A DNA stretch of 64,000 nt from Bacteroidales bacterium (lineage in GTDB: Bacteria > Bacteroidota > Bacteroidia > Bacteroidales > F082): the NCBI GenBank assembly GCA_015491905.1, contig WGGC01000041.1, positions 1 through 64,000 on the forward strand, given 5' to 3'. The notes under the pieces were generated by a model, which had not been told where the DNA came from, did not search any database, and saw nothing but the letters and a program-made list of their open reading frames with translations. How positions within the stretch are numbered: position 1 is the stretch's first letter; each line of letters starts with the position of its first letter. Positions 53,807-64,000 of the stretch are shown here, piece after piece. A program made the translations under genes and the position numbers.

Positions 53807-54745
53807 ATGAAAGATACAATTAAAAAAGAGTATAATTTCCTTACATTTAATCAGCCGGATGATTATGAAGGAAAGGTTATAACGACTTTAATTTCCCGCC
53901 AAACTCAAAAGAATACAAAAAAAGCTTTTTTGTATTTACATGGCTTCAATGATTATTTTTTTCAGGATCATATGGCAGATTGGGCTAATAAAGAAGGATT
54001 AAATTTTTATGCACTTGAATTAAGAAAATATGGCAGGTCTATTTTGCCAAACCAAACTCCTAATGATTTCAGAGATTATCATGAATATTTTGAAGACATT
54101 GATACAGCTATAAAACATATTAAGGAAAATGATAACAATGAAAAAATAGTTTTCATGGGTCATTCTAATGGTGGTTTAATATCATCCCTGTACGCTGATG
54201 AAGGAAAATACAAGGACAATATTAACTTATTGATTCTTAATAGCCCGTTTTTTGAGTTTAATATTGATCCAATTTTAAAAGCCACCTTTTTACCTTTGAT
54301 GTCCGCATTAGGAAAGAGCTTCCCTAAAATAGCCTCACCAGTAGGATTGGATACGGGTTACGGGTATAGTATCCATAAAAGCCATAAAGGAGAATGGGAT
54401 TATGATTTAAAATTAAAACCTGATGCGGGTTTTAAAATTCATGCAGGGTGGATACGAGCTGTTAGGACAGCACAAAAAAGGTTACAAAGCGGATTAAATA
54501 TTCAGGTACCAATTCTGGTCATGTATTCTAAAAAAAGTGTAAAACCGGGAAATTTCAAACCTGAGATGAAACACTCAGATTCAGTATTAAACGTAAAAGA
54601 TATTGAGTTTTATTCAGATAAATTAGGGCCAAACATTACTAAAGTTTCTTTTGAAGGGGGACTTCATGATTTGTTATTATCAGAAAAACCGGTACGGGAA
54701 AAGGTTTTATCAACAATGAGTGATTTTGTAAATAAAAATCTTTAA
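53807..54745 (+). CDS. Alpha/beta hydrolase (monoacylglycerol-lipase-like)
   Basis: 312 residues, no signal peptide. Oxyanion and nucleophile sites are LYLHGFND and MGHSNGG (S120); the catalytic Asp is probably in PILVMYSKKS.KPG and the His in FEGGLHDLLLSE. The serine aminopeptidase S33-like class (hydrolase_4) fits; lipase or esterase substrate unknown. Clear own promoter at standard spacing and a terminator shared with the convergent DUF3467 gene. Confidence 0.85.
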   Translation: MKDTIKKEYNFLTFNQPDDYEGKVITTLISRQTQKNTKKAFLYLHGFNDYFFQDHMADWANKEGLNFYALELRKYGRSILPNQTPNDFRDYHEYFEDIDTAIKHIKENDNNEKIVFMGHSNGGLISSLYADEGKYKDNINLLILNSPFFEFNIDPILKATFLPLMSALGKSFPKIASPVGLDTGYGYSIHKSHKGEWDYDLKLKPDAGFKIHAGWIRAVRTAQKRLQSGLNIQVPILVMYSKKSVKPGNFKPEMKHSDSVLNVKDIEFYSDKLGPNITKVSFEGGLHDLLLSEKPVREKVLSTMSDFVNKNL

Positions 54746-54757
54746 CAAACACCTAAC

Positions 54758-54787
54758 AAAAAAGGCTATCTTATCAAATAGCCTTTT
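54758..54787. terminator. Terminator between convergent genes
   Basis: AAAAGGCTAT pairs with ATAGCCTTTT around an eight-base loop, with A or T runs on both sides, so it can act on both strands (hydrolase on plus, DUF3467 on minus). Confidence 0.85.
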
Positions 54788-54791
54788 CATT

Positions 54792-55112
54792 TTATGCTTC
54801 ACCAGCAGGACCACCAAGATTAAAAGGTGGAACCATGCCTTCAGGACTATCCTTTATTGGGCCATGCATTGATTCGTATTTTAATATATTATCCTGTAAT
54901 GCCTTAAACAACCTTTTGGCGTGTTCAGGTGTAAGAATAATTCTTGATTTTACTTTGGCCTTAGGAACACCAGGCATCAACTTAACAAAATCAATAATAA
55001 ATTCTGAATTTGAATGAGTAATTATTGCCAAATTAGAATAAGTTCCTTCAGCAACTTCATCTGATAATTCAATATTAATTTGATTTTGTTGATTCTGATT
55101 ATTATCTTCCAT
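54792..55112 (-). CDS. DUF3467 protein
   Basis: 106 residues. IELSDEVAEGTYSNLAIITHSNSEFIIDFVKLMPGVPKAKVKSRIILTPEHAKRLF is the DUF3467 core, a small conserved Bacteroidota family of unknown function. It follows rpoC on the same strand, 53 bases away, an arrangement I know from other Bacteroidota; co-regulation with RNA polymerase is likely. The tail is Pro/Gly-rich. Confidence 0.9.
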   Translation of the reverse strand: MEDNNQNQQNQINIELSDEVAEGTYSNLAIITHSNSEFIIDFVKLMPGVPKAKVKSRIILTPEHAKRLFKALQDNILKYESMHGPIKDSPEGMVPPFNLGGPAGEA

Positions 55113-55165
55113 AATATTGTAAATTAAAAAAGGATATAAATATAAATTTATATCCTTTTAAATTA

Positions 55166-58100
55166 TTATTGATTTTCTTCCATTTCAGCCTTTTCTAAAT
55201 CATCAGCATTGGCAAGCATTGCTTCATATTCCTCTCTGGAACCGACAATAATATCATTATATTGTTTAAGCCCTGTTCCGGCAGGAATTTGATGACCTAC
55301 AATAACATTTTCTTTCAAACCAAGTAAATCATCTTGTTTAGCATTAATTGCAGCAGATGTAAGTACTTTAGTAGTTTCCTGGAATGAAGCTGCAGAAATC
55401 CAACTGTCAGTTTGAAGTGAAGCTCTTGTAATTCCTTGAAGTACTTGTCGTGCAGTAGCAGGCTGAGCCTCTCTGGCTTCAATAAGTTTTTTATCTCTTC
55501 TCTTCAACGTAGAATTTTCATCTCGTAGTTTTCTGGCAGAGATAATTTGTCCCTGGCGAATAATCTCGGAATCACCCGGGTCAACAACAACCTGCATTCC
55601 AAAAATTTCATCATTAACTTCCTGAAATGTAATCTTATTTACAAGTTCACCTTCTAAAAAGCGTGTATCACCAGGATCTTCAACCTGAACTTTACGCATC
55701 ATCTGACGAACAATAACTTCAAAATGCTTATCATTTATCTTTACACCCTGCAATCTATATACTTCCTGAATTTCATTAACAATATATTCTTGAACAGCCA
55801 TCGGACCTTTGATAGCCAATATATCAGCAGGAGTAATAACACCATCAGAAAGTTGTGCTCCTGATTTTACAAAGTCGTTTTCCTGTGCTAAAATCTGCTT
55901 AGAAGTAGGAACCAGGTACCTTTTTTCTTCTCCTGTTTTAGAGGTTATAATAACTTCTCTATTACCTCTTTTCAATTTTTTTCCAAAAGAAACAACACCA
56001 TCAATTTCAGAAACAACGGCCTGTTCCGAAGGATTCCTAGCCTCAAATAATTCAGTAACTCTAGGTAAACCACCGGTAATATCACCAGCTTTACCAAAAG
56101 CACGAGGTATTTTTACAAGAAGATCACCAGCTTTAATATCCTGTCCTTCTTCAACCATAAGGTGAGCACCTACAGGTAAATCATAAGAACGAAGAATACT
56201 ACCATCTTTGCCGGTAATCTTAACAAATGGGTTTTTAGATTTTACTTTTGTTTCTATAATTACTTTTTCAAAATATCCTGTCTGCTCATCAGATTCAACT
56301 CGATATGTTTGCCCTTCAGTAATATTTTCAAAAGATACCTTACCGGAAACCTCAGAAAGTATAACAGCATTAAAAGGATCCCATTCAGCAATAAGATCTC
56401 CTTTTTTAACAGAATCATGGCTTTTGAAAAATAATTTAGAACCATAAGGTATATTACCAGAAGCCAAAATAACTCCTGTTTTGTTATCAACGATTTTCAT
56501 CTCTGCAGAACGTCCGGTAACAATTTCATATTTATTTCCTTCATCATCAGAATATGAAACTGTTCTCAACTCTTCAATTTCCAGAGTACCATCGAATTTA
56601 GCTTCAATTTTTGAATTAGCAGCAACATTAGAGGCTGTACCTCCCTGATGGAAAGTTCTTAATGTAAGCTGAGTTCCAGGTTCACCAATTGATTGAGCTG
56701 CAATAACACCAACAGCTTCTCCCATCTGAACGAGTCGTCCGGAAGCAAGGTTTCTACCATAACAATTAGCACAAACACCATGTTTTGATTCACATGTTAA
56801 TACCGACCTTATTTCAACTTGTTCTATAGGCGATTCTTCAATTTCCAATGCAATTTTCTCAGTAATTTCTTCTCCGCCTTTAACAATCAATTCACCGGTA
56901 ATAGGGTGATAAACATCATGCAAAGCAACACGACCCAGAATACGATCATATAAAGACTCAACAATTTCCTCATTCTTTTTTAAAGCAGATATTGTCAAAC
57001 CTCGTAAAGTACCGCAATCTTTTTCTGAAATAATCACATCTTGTGAGACATCAACAAGACGTCTTGTTAAATATCCGGCATCAGCGGTTTTAAGAGCAGT
57101 ATCCGCTAAACCTTTACGGGCACCATGGGTAGAGATAAAGTACTCTAGAACAGATAATCCTTCTCTAAAATTTGAAAGAATAGGATTCTCAATAATTTCA
57201 TTACCTACGGCTCCTGACTTTTGCGGTTTAGCCATAAGTCCTCTCATACCAGACAACTGACGAATTTGTTCTTTAGATCCACGAGCTCCTGAATCCAACA
57301 TCATGTAAACAGGGTTGAAACCAGCATCATCAGAGGCAAGTTCTTTCATCAATGTATTTGTCAAATGAGAATTGGTATGAGTCCAAATATCAATAATTTG
57401 ATTATATCTTTCATTATTAGTAATGAACCCCATATTATAGTTATTCATCACCTCGTCAACCTCAGCATTTGCCTTTGCAATAAGTTCTTCTTTAATTTTT
57501 GGAACAATAACATTGTTCATATTAAAAGATAAACCACCAGAAAAGGCCATATTATAACCCAGGTTTTTTATATCATCAAGAAACTGTGCAGTAACAGCAT
57601 TACCTGTTTCCTTTAACACATCACTAATAATATCTCGCAGAGCCTTTTTTGTAAGTAATTGATTTATGAATCCATAACCACTAGGTACTTTTTCATTGAA
57701 GATAACTCTACCAACAGTAGTTTCAATAATCTTCCTGACGAGAGTTCCATCTTCCTTAACATCCACCATAACTTTAATAATAGCATGCAAATCTACTCTA
57801 CCTTCATTATATGCTATTCTTACTTCTTCCGGAGAATAAAAAACCCGGCCCTCACCCTTTACAGGATGCTCAGGTGTATTTTTTCTTGCTTTTGTAATAT
57901 AGTATAGACCTAAAACCATATCCTGGGAAGGAACAGTAATAGGAGCACCATTAGCCGGATTCAAAATATTATGTGAAGCCAGCATAAGAATTTGAGCTTC
58001 AAGGATTGCTGCATTACCTAAAGGAAGATGAACAGCCATTTGGTCACCGTCGAAGTCAGCATTAAATGCAGTACAGGCAAGCGGATGGAGCTGAATAGCT

Positions 58101-59476
58101 TTACCTTCAACTAATTTTGGTTGAAAAGCCTGAATACCTAGACGATGAAGAGTAGGAGCCCTGTTTAGCAAAACAGGATGTCCTTTCAATATATTTTCAA
58201 GAATATCCCAAACTACCGGATCTTTTCTCTCGACAATTTTTTTTGCAGATTTAACAGTTTTAACAATTCCTCGTTCAAGTAAACGACGAATGATAAATGG
58301 TTTATATAATTCGGCAGCCATATCTTTCGGCAAACCACATTCATTCATTTTTAATTCAGGACCTACGATAATTACCGAACGACCAGAATAATCAACACGT
58401 TTTCCAAGCAAGTTTTGACGAAATCGTCCTTGTTTACCTTTTAAGCTATCACTAAGAGATTTTAGAGGTCTGTTAGATTCAGATTTAACAGCACTTGATT
58501 TTCTTGAATTATCAAATAAAGAATCCACAGCTTCCTGCAACATTCTCTTTTCATTCCTCATGATAACATCAGGAGCTTTAATTTCAATCAACCTCTTCAA
58601 ACGGTTATTTCTGATAATTACACGTCTGTATAAATCATTTAAATCAGAAGTAGCAAACCGTCCTCCATCCAAAGGAACCAAAGGACGCAATTCAGGTGGG
58701 ATAACCGGGACAACTTTAACAATCATCCATTCAGGATGATTTTCTTTTCGTTTTTGAGCTTCTCTAAAAGCTTCATAAACCTGTAAACGTTTTAATGCTT
58801 CGGCTTTTCTTTGCTGGGAAGTTTCAGTATTTGCTTTGTGCCTTAACTCATAAGACATTTTATCTAAATCCAAATTAGCCAACAAATCATGGATAGCCTC
58901 AGCACCCATTTTTGCAACAAATTTTTCAGGATCTGAATCATCTAAATACTGATTTTCCGAAGGAAGAGTATCTAAAATATCAAGATATTCTTCTTCTGTT
59001 AAGAAATCCATCCTATTAATTCCATCTGCCTCTTTAATACCAGGATTAATTACGACATAACGTTCATAATAAATAATAGATTCAAGTTTTTTTGTTTGAA
59101 GGCCAAGTAGTGCCCCAATTTTATTAGGAAGAGAACGGAAAAACCAAATATGAACAACAGGGACAACTAACTCAATATGTCCCATTCTTTCACGTCTGAC
59201 TTTTTTCTCAGTAACTTCTACGCCACAACGATCACATACGATTCCTTTATAGCGAATTCTTTTATATTTACCACAGTGACATTCATAATCCTTTACTGGA
59301 CCAAATATTCGTTCACAAAAAAGGCCGTCTCTCTCTGGTTTATAGGTACGATAGTTAATGGTTTCCGGTTTTAACACCTCACCATGCGAACGTTCCAAAA
59401 TAGACTCCGGAGAAGCCAGACTAATGGTAACTTTATTAAAACTTTCCGGTACTTTACTGTCTTGTCTGAAAGCCAT
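55166..59476 (-). CDS. rpoC: DNA-directed RNA polymerase subunit beta'
   Basis: 1436 residues. N-terminal zinc site [20 protein letters not shown], and the invariant catalytic NADFDGDQ at 472-479 carrying three Mg-binding aspartates. The second zinc site ([13 protein letters not shown]) and the trigger loop region follow. Transcribed with rpoB, 32 bases apart. Confidence 0.99.
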   Translation of the reverse strand: MAFRQDSKVPESFNKVTISLASPESILERSHGEVLKPETINYRTYKPERDGLFCERIFGPVKDYECHCGKYKRIRYKGIVCDRCGVEVTEKKVRRERMGHIELVVPVVHIWFFRSLPNKIGALLGLQTKKLESIIYYERYVVINPGIKEADGINRMDFLTEEEYLDILDTLPSENQYLDDSDPEKFVAKMGAEAIHDLLANLDLDKMSYELRHKANTETSQQRKAEALKRLQVYEAFREAQKRKENHPEWMIVKVVPVIPPELRPLVPLDGGRFATSDLNDLYRRVIIRNNRLKRLIEIKAPDVIMRNEKRMLQEAVDSLFDNSRKSSAVKSESNRPLKSLSDSLKGKQGRFRQNLLGKRVDYSGRSVIIVGPELKMNECGLPKDMAAELYKPFIIRRLLERGIVKTVKSAKKIVERKDPVVWDILENILKGHPVLLNRAPTLHRLGIQAFQPKLVEGKAIQLHPLACTAFNADFDGDQMAVHLPLGNAAILEAQILMLASHNILNPANGAPITVPSQDMVLGLYYITKARKNTPEHPVKGEGRVFYSPEEVRIAYNEGRVDLHAIIKVMVDVKEDGTLVRKIIETTVGRVIFNEKVPSGYGFINQLLTKKALRDIISDVLKETGNAVTAQFLDDIKNLGYNMAFSGGLSFNMNNVIVPKIKEELIAKANAEVDEVMNNYNMGFITNNERYNQIIDIWTHTNSHLTNTLMKELASDDAGFNPVYMMLDSGARGSKEQIRQLSGMRGLMAKPQKSGAVGNEIIENPILSNFREGLSVLEYFISTHGARKGLADTALKTADAGYLTRRLVDVSQDVIISEKDCGTLRGLTISALKKNEEIVESLYDRILGRVALHDVYHPITGELIVKGGEEITEKIALEIEESPIEQVEIRSVLTCESKHGVCANCYGRNLASGRLVQMGEAVGVIAAQSIGEPGTQLTLRTFHQGGTASNVAANSKIEAKFDGTLEIEELRTVSYSDDEGNKYEIVTGRSAEMKIVDNKTGVILASGNIPYGSKLFFKSHDSVKKGDLIAEWDPFNAVILSEVSGKVSFENITEGQTYRVESDEQTGYFEKVIIETKVKSKNPFVKITGKDGSILRSYDLPVGAHLMVEEGQDIKAGDLLVKIPRAFGKAGDITGGLPRVTELFEARNPSEQAVVSEIDGVVSFGKKLKRGNREVIITSKTGEEKRYLVPTSKQILAQENDFVKSGAQLSDGVITPADILAIKGPMAVQEYIVNEIQEVYRLQGVKINDKHFEVIVRQMMRKVQVEDPGDTRFLEGELVNKITFQEVNDEIFGMQVVVDPGDSEIIRQGQIISARKLRDENSTLKRRDKKLIEAREAQPATARQVLQGITRASLQTDSWISAASFQETTKVLTSAAINAKQDDLLGLKENVIVGHQIPAGTGLKQYNDIIVGSREEYEAMLANADDLEKAEMEENQ

Positions 59477-59508
59477 ATTAGCAATTATTTAAAAGTATCA
59501 AAATTTAA

Positions 59509-62500
59509 TTATTTATCAAAGCTTAGTTCTAAACCTAAACCACGTAGTTCATTAACCAACACGTTAAAAGATTCAGGAGTTCCGGTTTGTGGCATATTAT
59601 CCCCCTTAACTATAGCTTCATAAGCCTTTGCACGTCCATTTACATCATCAGATTTAACTGTAAGAATTTCCTGTAAAATATTAGCAGCACCAAAAGCTTC
59701 TAAGGCCCATACTTCCATTTCACCAAAACGCTGACCACCAAATTGAGCTTTTCCACCCAATGGTTGCTGAGTAATTAAAGAATATGGTCCGATAGAACGT
59801 GCATGCATTTTATCATCAATTAAATGATGTAATTTAAGCATATAAATATAGCCAACAGTAACAGGCTGATCAAAGCGTTTTCCTGTTCCTCCATCATATA
59901 AATAAACGCTTCCATTTTCAGGAAGTCCGGCTTTCTTCATATACTCATTAATCTGTTCAAGGGAAGCACCATCAAAAATAGGAGTAGCAAAATTAACTCC
60001 AAGCTTTACTCCTGCCCATGCCAATATAGTTTCATAAATCTGTCCCAGGTTCATACGAGAAGGTACACCCAAAGGATTTAAGACAATATCAACAGGAGTT
60101 CCGTCTTCCATAAATGGCATATCTTCTTCACGAACGATTTTAGCAACAATTCCCTTATTACCATGACGTCCGGCCATTTTATCACCCACTTTAAGTTTAC
60201 GCTTTTTAGCGATATAAACCTTTGCAAGCTGAACAATACCATTTGGCAATTCATCCCCAACAGAAGCAACAAACTTTTTACGATTATAAATCCCAAGAAG
60301 TTCTTTATATTTTATATTATAATTGTTCAACAAGCGCTGAATCAATAAATTCTTCTCTTTATCGGTTGTCCATTTACTTGAATTGATAGTAGTATAATCC
60401 AGACTATTCAGAATTTTTTGTGTAAATTTCGTTTTAGTTGGAACCACCATTTCTCCATATGTATTGGTTACTCCCTGGGAAGTTCTGTTACTTACTATTA
60501 CAGTAAGTTTATCAACCAACTTAGATTTTAAATCTGCGAATAACTTATTATACTCTTCATCCAGTTTTTCAATAAATTCTTTTTCCTGAGCTTTTGTTTT
60601 AGCACCTTTAACAGCTCGCGAAAATAAATGTTTCTCCAGAACAACACCACGTAAAGAAGGTGGCGCTTTCAAGGAGGCGTTTTTAACATCACCTGCTTTG
60701 TCACCAAAAATAGCACGAAGCAGTTTCTCTTCAGGAGTTGGGTCGCTTTCACCTTTCGGGGTAATTTTACCGATTAAAATATCTCCTTCTTTTACCTCAG
60801 CTCCAACACGAATCAGTCCGTGTTCATCCAAATCTTTTGTAGCTTCTGCACTAACATTAGGAATATCATTTGTTAATTCTTCTATTCCTCTCTTAGTATC
60901 TCTAACCTCAAGAGTAAACTCTTCAATATGAACAGAGGTAAACACATCTTCCTTTACTATTTTTTCAGAAATAACAATAGCATCTTCATAATTATATCCT
61001 TTCCAAGGCATGAAAGCTACTTTGACATTTCTTCCCAATGCAAGGTCACCTTTTTGAGTACCATATCCTTCGCACAACGGATCGCCTTTAGAAACCTTAT
61101 CTCCTGGCCTTACTATTGGCCTTAGATTGATAGAAGTATTTTGATTAGTCCGGCGGAACTTTGTAAGTTTATATTCTTTAATATCATCATCAAAACTTAC
61201 AAGTTTTTCCATCTCATCACGAGAGTAACGAATAATAATTTTTTTTGCGTCTACATATTCCACAACTCCATCGCCTTCAGCGGTAACCAAAACTCTACTA
61301 TCTCTGGCAACAAAAGGTTCAACACCCGTACCTACAATTGGAGCTTCAGGGTTTAATAATGGAACAGCCTGACGCATCATGTTAGACCCCATCAATGCCC
61401 TGTTAGCATCATCATGCTCAAGAAATGGAATTGATGAAGCGGCAATAGAAGCAATTTGATTAGGTGCGATATCAATTAAATCTACCTCTTCTCTGGGAGT
61501 AATTGGATAATCAGCCTGATAACGAACTTTTACTTTATTATTAACAAAAGAACCTTTATCATCAACAACAGTATTTGCCTGGGCAATTATTTTATCTTCC
61601 TCTTCCTCGGCACTTAAGTAAATTGGTTTGTGTTTATAATCTATAATTCCATCTACAACTTTACGATAAGGAGTTTCAATAAAACCAAGATGGTTAATTT
61701 TTGCAAATACACATAATGAAGATATCAAACCAATATTAGGACCTTCAGGAGTTTCTATTGTACATAATCTGCCATAATGAGTATAGTGAACATCACGAAC
61801 TTCAAACCCTGCTCTTTCGCGTGATAAACCACCTGGTCCCAATGCAGAAATTCTTCTTTTATGAGTTATTTCAGCCAAAGGATTTGTCTGATCCATAAAT
61901 TGAGATAGAGCATTTGTTCCAAAAAATGAATTAATAACAGAAGATAGTGTTTTAGCATTTATCAAATCGGAAGGTGTAAAAACCTCATTATCCCTTACAT
62001 TCATTCTTTCCCTAATAGTACGAGCCATACGGGCTAAACCAACACCAAACTGGCTATATAACTGTTCTCCTACAGTACGAACTCTACGGTTACTCAAATG
62101 ATCAATATCATCAACAATAGTTTTTTGATTCATCAATTTAATTAAATGACGAATAATCAAAACTATGTCTTCTTTGGTTAAAACTCTAACATCAGTTGGA
62201 GTATTTAATTCAAGTTTTTTATTTATACGATAACGTCCTACCTCACCAAGGTCATATCGTTTATCAGAAAAGAATAATCTGTCGAAAACACTTCTTGCTG
62301 TTTCTTCATCTGGTGGTAATGCGTTCCGCAATTGGAAATAAATATATTCAACAGCTTCTTTTTCAGAATTCGTTGTATCCTTTTGTAAAGTATTAAATAT
62401 AACAGCATAATCATTAATACTTTCATCATCTTTATGTAAAAGAATTGTTTTTACACCAGCATCAATTATTTGTTGAATATGTTCCTTTTCAAGAACAGTT

Positions 62501-63318
62501 TCACGTTCAATAATAACATCGTTACGCTCAATAGTAACAACTTCACCAGTATCTTCATCAACAAAATCTTCAAACCAGGATTTAACAACCCTGGCAGCCA
62601 AACTTCTCCCTAATACTCTTTTAAGTCCGGCTTTACTAACCTTAACCTCTTCAGCGAGATCAAAAATTTCAAGAATGTCATGGTCTGATTCAAAACCTAT
62701 GGCACGCAATAAGGTAGTAACAGGTAATTTCTTTTTTCTGTCGATATAAGCATACATTACGTTATTAATATCGGTAGAAAACTCAATCCATGACCCTTTA
62801 AAAGGAATAATTCTGGCGGAAAATAATTGAGTACCATTAGCATGGCGATGTTGACCAAAGAAAACACCAGGAGAACGGTGTAACTGTGAAACGATAACAC
62901 GTTCTGCTCCGTTAACAATAAATGTACCACGAGGGGTCATATAAGGAATCATCCCCAGGTAAACATCCTGAACAATGGTTTCAAAATCTTCGTGCTCGGG
63001 ATCTGTACAATAAAGCTTTAATTTAGCTTTAAGCGGTACACTATAAGTTAATCCACGTTCTAGACACTCATCAATGGTGTATCGTGGAGGATCAACAAAG
63101 TAGTCCAGAAATTCAAGGACAAAATTATTTCTTGCATCAGTAATAGGAAAGTTTTCAGAAAAAACCTTAAAAAGTCCTTCATTAATACGATTTTCCGTAT
63201 TTGTTTCCAATTGGAAGAAATCTTGAAAAGATTTTAATTGGACATCCAGAAAATCCGGATAAGGCATCAGGTTTTTCGTTGATGCGAAACTGATTCTTTC
63301 GGTTTTGTTTCCAGCCAA
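59509..63318 (-). CDS. rpoB: DNA-directed RNA polymerase subunit beta
   Basis: 1269 residues from a TTG start codon (63318); no in-frame ATG is near and the N-terminus [16 protein letters not shown] fits homologues. The rifampicin-pocket region ([25 protein letters not shown]) and the C-terminal Switch segment [23 protein letters not shown] are intact. The leader contains a strong hairpin after rplL. Confidence 0.99.
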   Translation of the reverse strand: MAGNKTERISFASTKNLMPYPDFLDVQLKSFQDFFQLETNTENRINEGLFKVFSENFPITDARNNFVLEFLDYFVDPPRYTIDECLERGLTYSVPLKAKLKLYCTDPEHEDFETIVQDVYLGMIPYMTPRGTFIVNGAERVIVSQLHRSPGVFFGQHRHANGTQLFSARIIPFKGSWIEFSTDINNVMYAYIDRKKKLPVTTLLRAIGFESDHDILEIFDLAEEVKVSKAGLKRVLGRSLAARVVKSWFEDFVDEDTGEVVTIERNDVIIERETVLEKEHIQQIIDAGVKTILLHKDDESINDYAVIFNTLQKDTTNSEKEAVEYIYFQLRNALPPDEETARSVFDRLFFSDKRYDLGEVGRYRINKKLELNTPTDVRVLTKEDIVLIIRHLIKLMNQKTIVDDIDHLSNRRVRTVGEQLYSQFGVGLARMARTIRERMNVRDNEVFTPSDLINAKTLSSVINSFFGTNALSQFMDQTNPLAEITHKRRISALGPGGLSRERAGFEVRDVHYTHYGRLCTIETPEGPNIGLISSLCVFAKINHLGFIETPYRKVVDGIIDYKHKPIYLSAEEEEDKIIAQANTVVDDKGSFVNNKVKVRYQADYPITPREEVDLIDIAPNQIASIAASSIPFLEHDDANRALMGSNMMRQAVPLLNPEAPIVGTGVEPFVARDSRVLVTAEGDGVVEYVDAKKIIIRYSRDEMEKLVSFDDDIKEYKLTKFRRTNQNTSINLRPIVRPGDKVSKGDPLCEGYGTQKGDLALGRNVKVAFMPWKGYNYEDAIVISEKIVKEDVFTSVHIEEFTLEVRDTKRGIEELTNDIPNVSAEATKDLDEHGLIRVGAEVKEGDILIGKITPKGESDPTPEEKLLRAIFGDKAGDVKNASLKAPPSLRGVVLEKHLFSRAVKGAKTKAQEKEFIEKLDEEYNKLFADLKSKLVDKLTVIVSNRTSQGVTNTYGEMVVPTKTKFTQKILNSLDYTTINSSKWTTDKEKNLLIQRLLNNYNIKYKELLGIYNRKKFVASVGDELPNGIVQLAKVYIAKKRKLKVGDKMAGRHGNKGIVAKIVREEDMPFMEDGTPVDIVLNPLGVPSRMNLGQIYETILAWAGVKLGVNFATPIFDGASLEQINEYMKKAGLPENGSVYLYDGGTGKRFDQPVTVGYIYMLKLHHLIDDKMHARSIGPYSLITQQPLGGKAQFGGQRFGEMEVWALEAFGAANILQEILTVKSDDVNGRAKAYEAIVKGDNMPQTGTPESFNVLVNELRGLGLELSFDK

Positions 63319-63390
63319 GGCTATATAGTTTTAGATTATAAATAAAACTGACAATAATATAATTACATGCCAGTAAATTAAGTCAGTAAG

Positions 63391-63447
63391 ATGTAAAAGA
63401 ACAAATAGACGCAAACCTCTAACCCATATTGGGTTAGAGGTTACATC
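63391..63447 (-). ncRNA. Long hairpin in the rplL-rpoB interval (attenuator or RNase III site)
   Basis: AACCTCTAACCCA (63414-63426) pairs perfectly with TGGGTTAGAGGTT (63430-63442) around a 3-base loop. GATGTAA (63391-63397) also pairs with TTACATC (63441-63447), as an alternative or extended stem with a 16-base bulge. No T run follows on the minus strand, so it is not a simple terminator. In E. coli the same interval holds an attenuator and an RNase III site, which suggests a similar role. Confidence 0.6.
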
Positions 63448-63463
63448 TTTTTTAAAAAAAATA

Positions 63464-63841
63464 TTACTTAATTTCTACCTCAGCACCAGCACCTTCAAGC
63501 TGAGTTTTTAAGGCTTCTGCCTCATCTTTGGTAACGCCTTCTTTGATAGCTTTTGGTGCAGCATCAACTAGTCCTTTAGATTCCTTTAAACCTAAACTGG
63601 TAAGTTCTTTAACCAATTTAACAACAGCCAGTTTAGACTGTCCGGCACTTTTAAGGATAACATCAAAAGAAGTTTGCTCTTCAGCTGCATCTTCACCAGC
63701 ACCGGCACCAGGACCAGCAACAGCTACAGCAGCAGCGGCCGGTTCAATACCATATTCGTTTTTTAAAATTTCAGCTAGTTCATTAACTTCTTTAACAGTA
63801 AGGTTAACTAATTGTTCTGCAAATGCTTTTAAATCTGCCAT
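63464..63841 (-). CDS. rplL: Ribosomal protein bL12 (L7/L12)
   Basis: 125 residues: N-terminal dimerisation part ([27 protein letters not shown]), an Ala/Gly hinge ([19 protein letters not shown]), and the globular C-terminal domain with [27 protein letters not shown], which recruits translation factors. Stands between rplJ and rpoB as usual. Confidence 0.99.
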   Translation of the reverse strand: MADLKAFAEQLVNLTVKEVNELAEILKNEYGIEPAAAAVAVAGPGAGAGEDAAEEQTSFDVILKSAGQSKLAVVKLVKELTSLGLKESKGLVDAAPKAIKEGVTKDEAEALKTQLEGAGAEVEIK

Positions 63842-63893
63842 TTTTGTTATTTTTTAATTATTATGAATTCGTTTTACTAAAATATTTTTACCA

Positions 63894-64000
63894 TTATTCA
63901 GATTTCTCTGATAAGGTTTTAAGAATACCGGTTAAATTATTACCACCGGATTGCAGAGCTGAAACAACATTTTTTGCAGGAGATTGCAATAAAGCAACCA
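63894..64000 (-). CDS. rplJ: Ribosomal protein uL10, C-terminal end only
   Basis: The minus-strand frame entering from the right edge reads VALLQSPAKNVVSALQ, ending NLTGILKTLSEKSE and a TAA stop at 63894. It is the uL10 C-terminus that anchors bL12; only about 35 residues are in the window. 52 bases before rplL. Confidence 0.92.
   Translation of the reverse strand, partial: VALLQSPAKNVVSALQSGGNNLTGILKTLSEKSE

Noticed and set aside
55809-56165. 118-residue plus-strand frame inside rpoC
   Set aside because: Antisense shadow of rpoC; Ser/Thr/Pro-rich with no recognisable domain.
63528-63857. 109-residue plus-strand frame over rplL
   Set aside because: Antisense to the Ala-rich rplL gene, which is well supported.
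1-64000. CRISPR arrays, insertion sequences, prophage or integrases
   Set aside because: No regularly spaced repeats, transposase or integrase motifs were seen on either strand.

Overview
The window comes from a strongly AT-rich genome of the phylum Bacteroidota (probably class Bacteroidia). The evidence is the phylum's promoter signature (TAnnTTTG at -7, sometimes with TTG about 19 bases upstream) before many genes, the near absence of Shine-Dalgarno sequences, a six-subunit alternative complex III (act) operon, a TamL-like lipoprotein Omp85 protein, families such as DUF4294, DUF3467 and DUF5723, a TonB receptor with a carboxypeptidase-like N-terminal domain, and the linkage rplJ-rplL-rpoB-rpoC-DUF3467. 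It looks like ordinary chromosome. I see no insertion sequence, prophage, integrase, CRISPR array or rRNA operon.

Layout. Bases 1-7715: the end of a lipoprotein gamma-glutamyltranspeptidase, then a TetR regulator with a probable operator on its own promoter, followed by a tight five-gene export operon (LolA-like protein, two FtsX-type permeases, a LolD-type ATPase, an outer-membrane barrel). Bases 7878-12153: dipeptidase PepD, a His-rich small protein and a ZnuD-like TonB receptor. Bases 12290-17530: a beta-helix lipoprotein, an NRK/uridine-kinase-like protein, an orphan small protein, miaA and a DUF5723 outer-membrane protein. Bases 17523-24894: a glycosyltransferase diverging from an aromatic amino acid hydroxylase, a membrane protein, an MFS transporter, a patatin and a RecD-like helicase. 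Bases 24904-28681: TamL-like protein, tRNA-Val(TAC) and MsrAB. Bases 28861-38056: a UbiA-like protein, then actA-F on the minus strand (quinol:electron-acceptor oxidoreductase), closed by a clear terminator. Bases 38284-42066: pcm, a degenerate Gfo/Idh/MocA protein, a polyprenyl sugar-phosphate transferase and DUF4294. Bases 42167-45674: clpX, clpP, tig and tRNA-Leu(TAG), a proteostasis block. Bases 45920-50767: MazG-like protein, an RlmL-like methyltransferase, an M20 dipeptidase, and a steroid-5-alpha-reductase-like protein paired with an extended SDR. Bases 51202-55112: rpsF-rpsR-rplI, a TrmH-family methyltransferase, a Cys-rich membrane peptide, an alpha/beta hydrolase and DUF3467. Bases 55166-64000: rpoC, rpoB, rplL and the end of rplJ.

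The observations I would follow first are: (1) a 126-bp hairpin-bearing block present twice (2403-2528 and 14380-14505), ungapped and each time ending exactly at the start codon of an unrelated gene; (2) a strong Shine-Dalgarno before rplI, directly after rpsF-rpsR, whose products help hide the anti-Shine-Dalgarno in Bacteroidota ribosomes; (3) a recent in-frame duplication of the monoheme domain in ActA, giving seven heme motifs; (4) the TetR-controlled LolA-like/FtsX operon; and (5) a Gfo/Idh/MocA homologue that has lost its cofactor glycines and the EKP lysine. Promoter positions also suggest that several long reading frames begin too far upstream; corrected starts are given.
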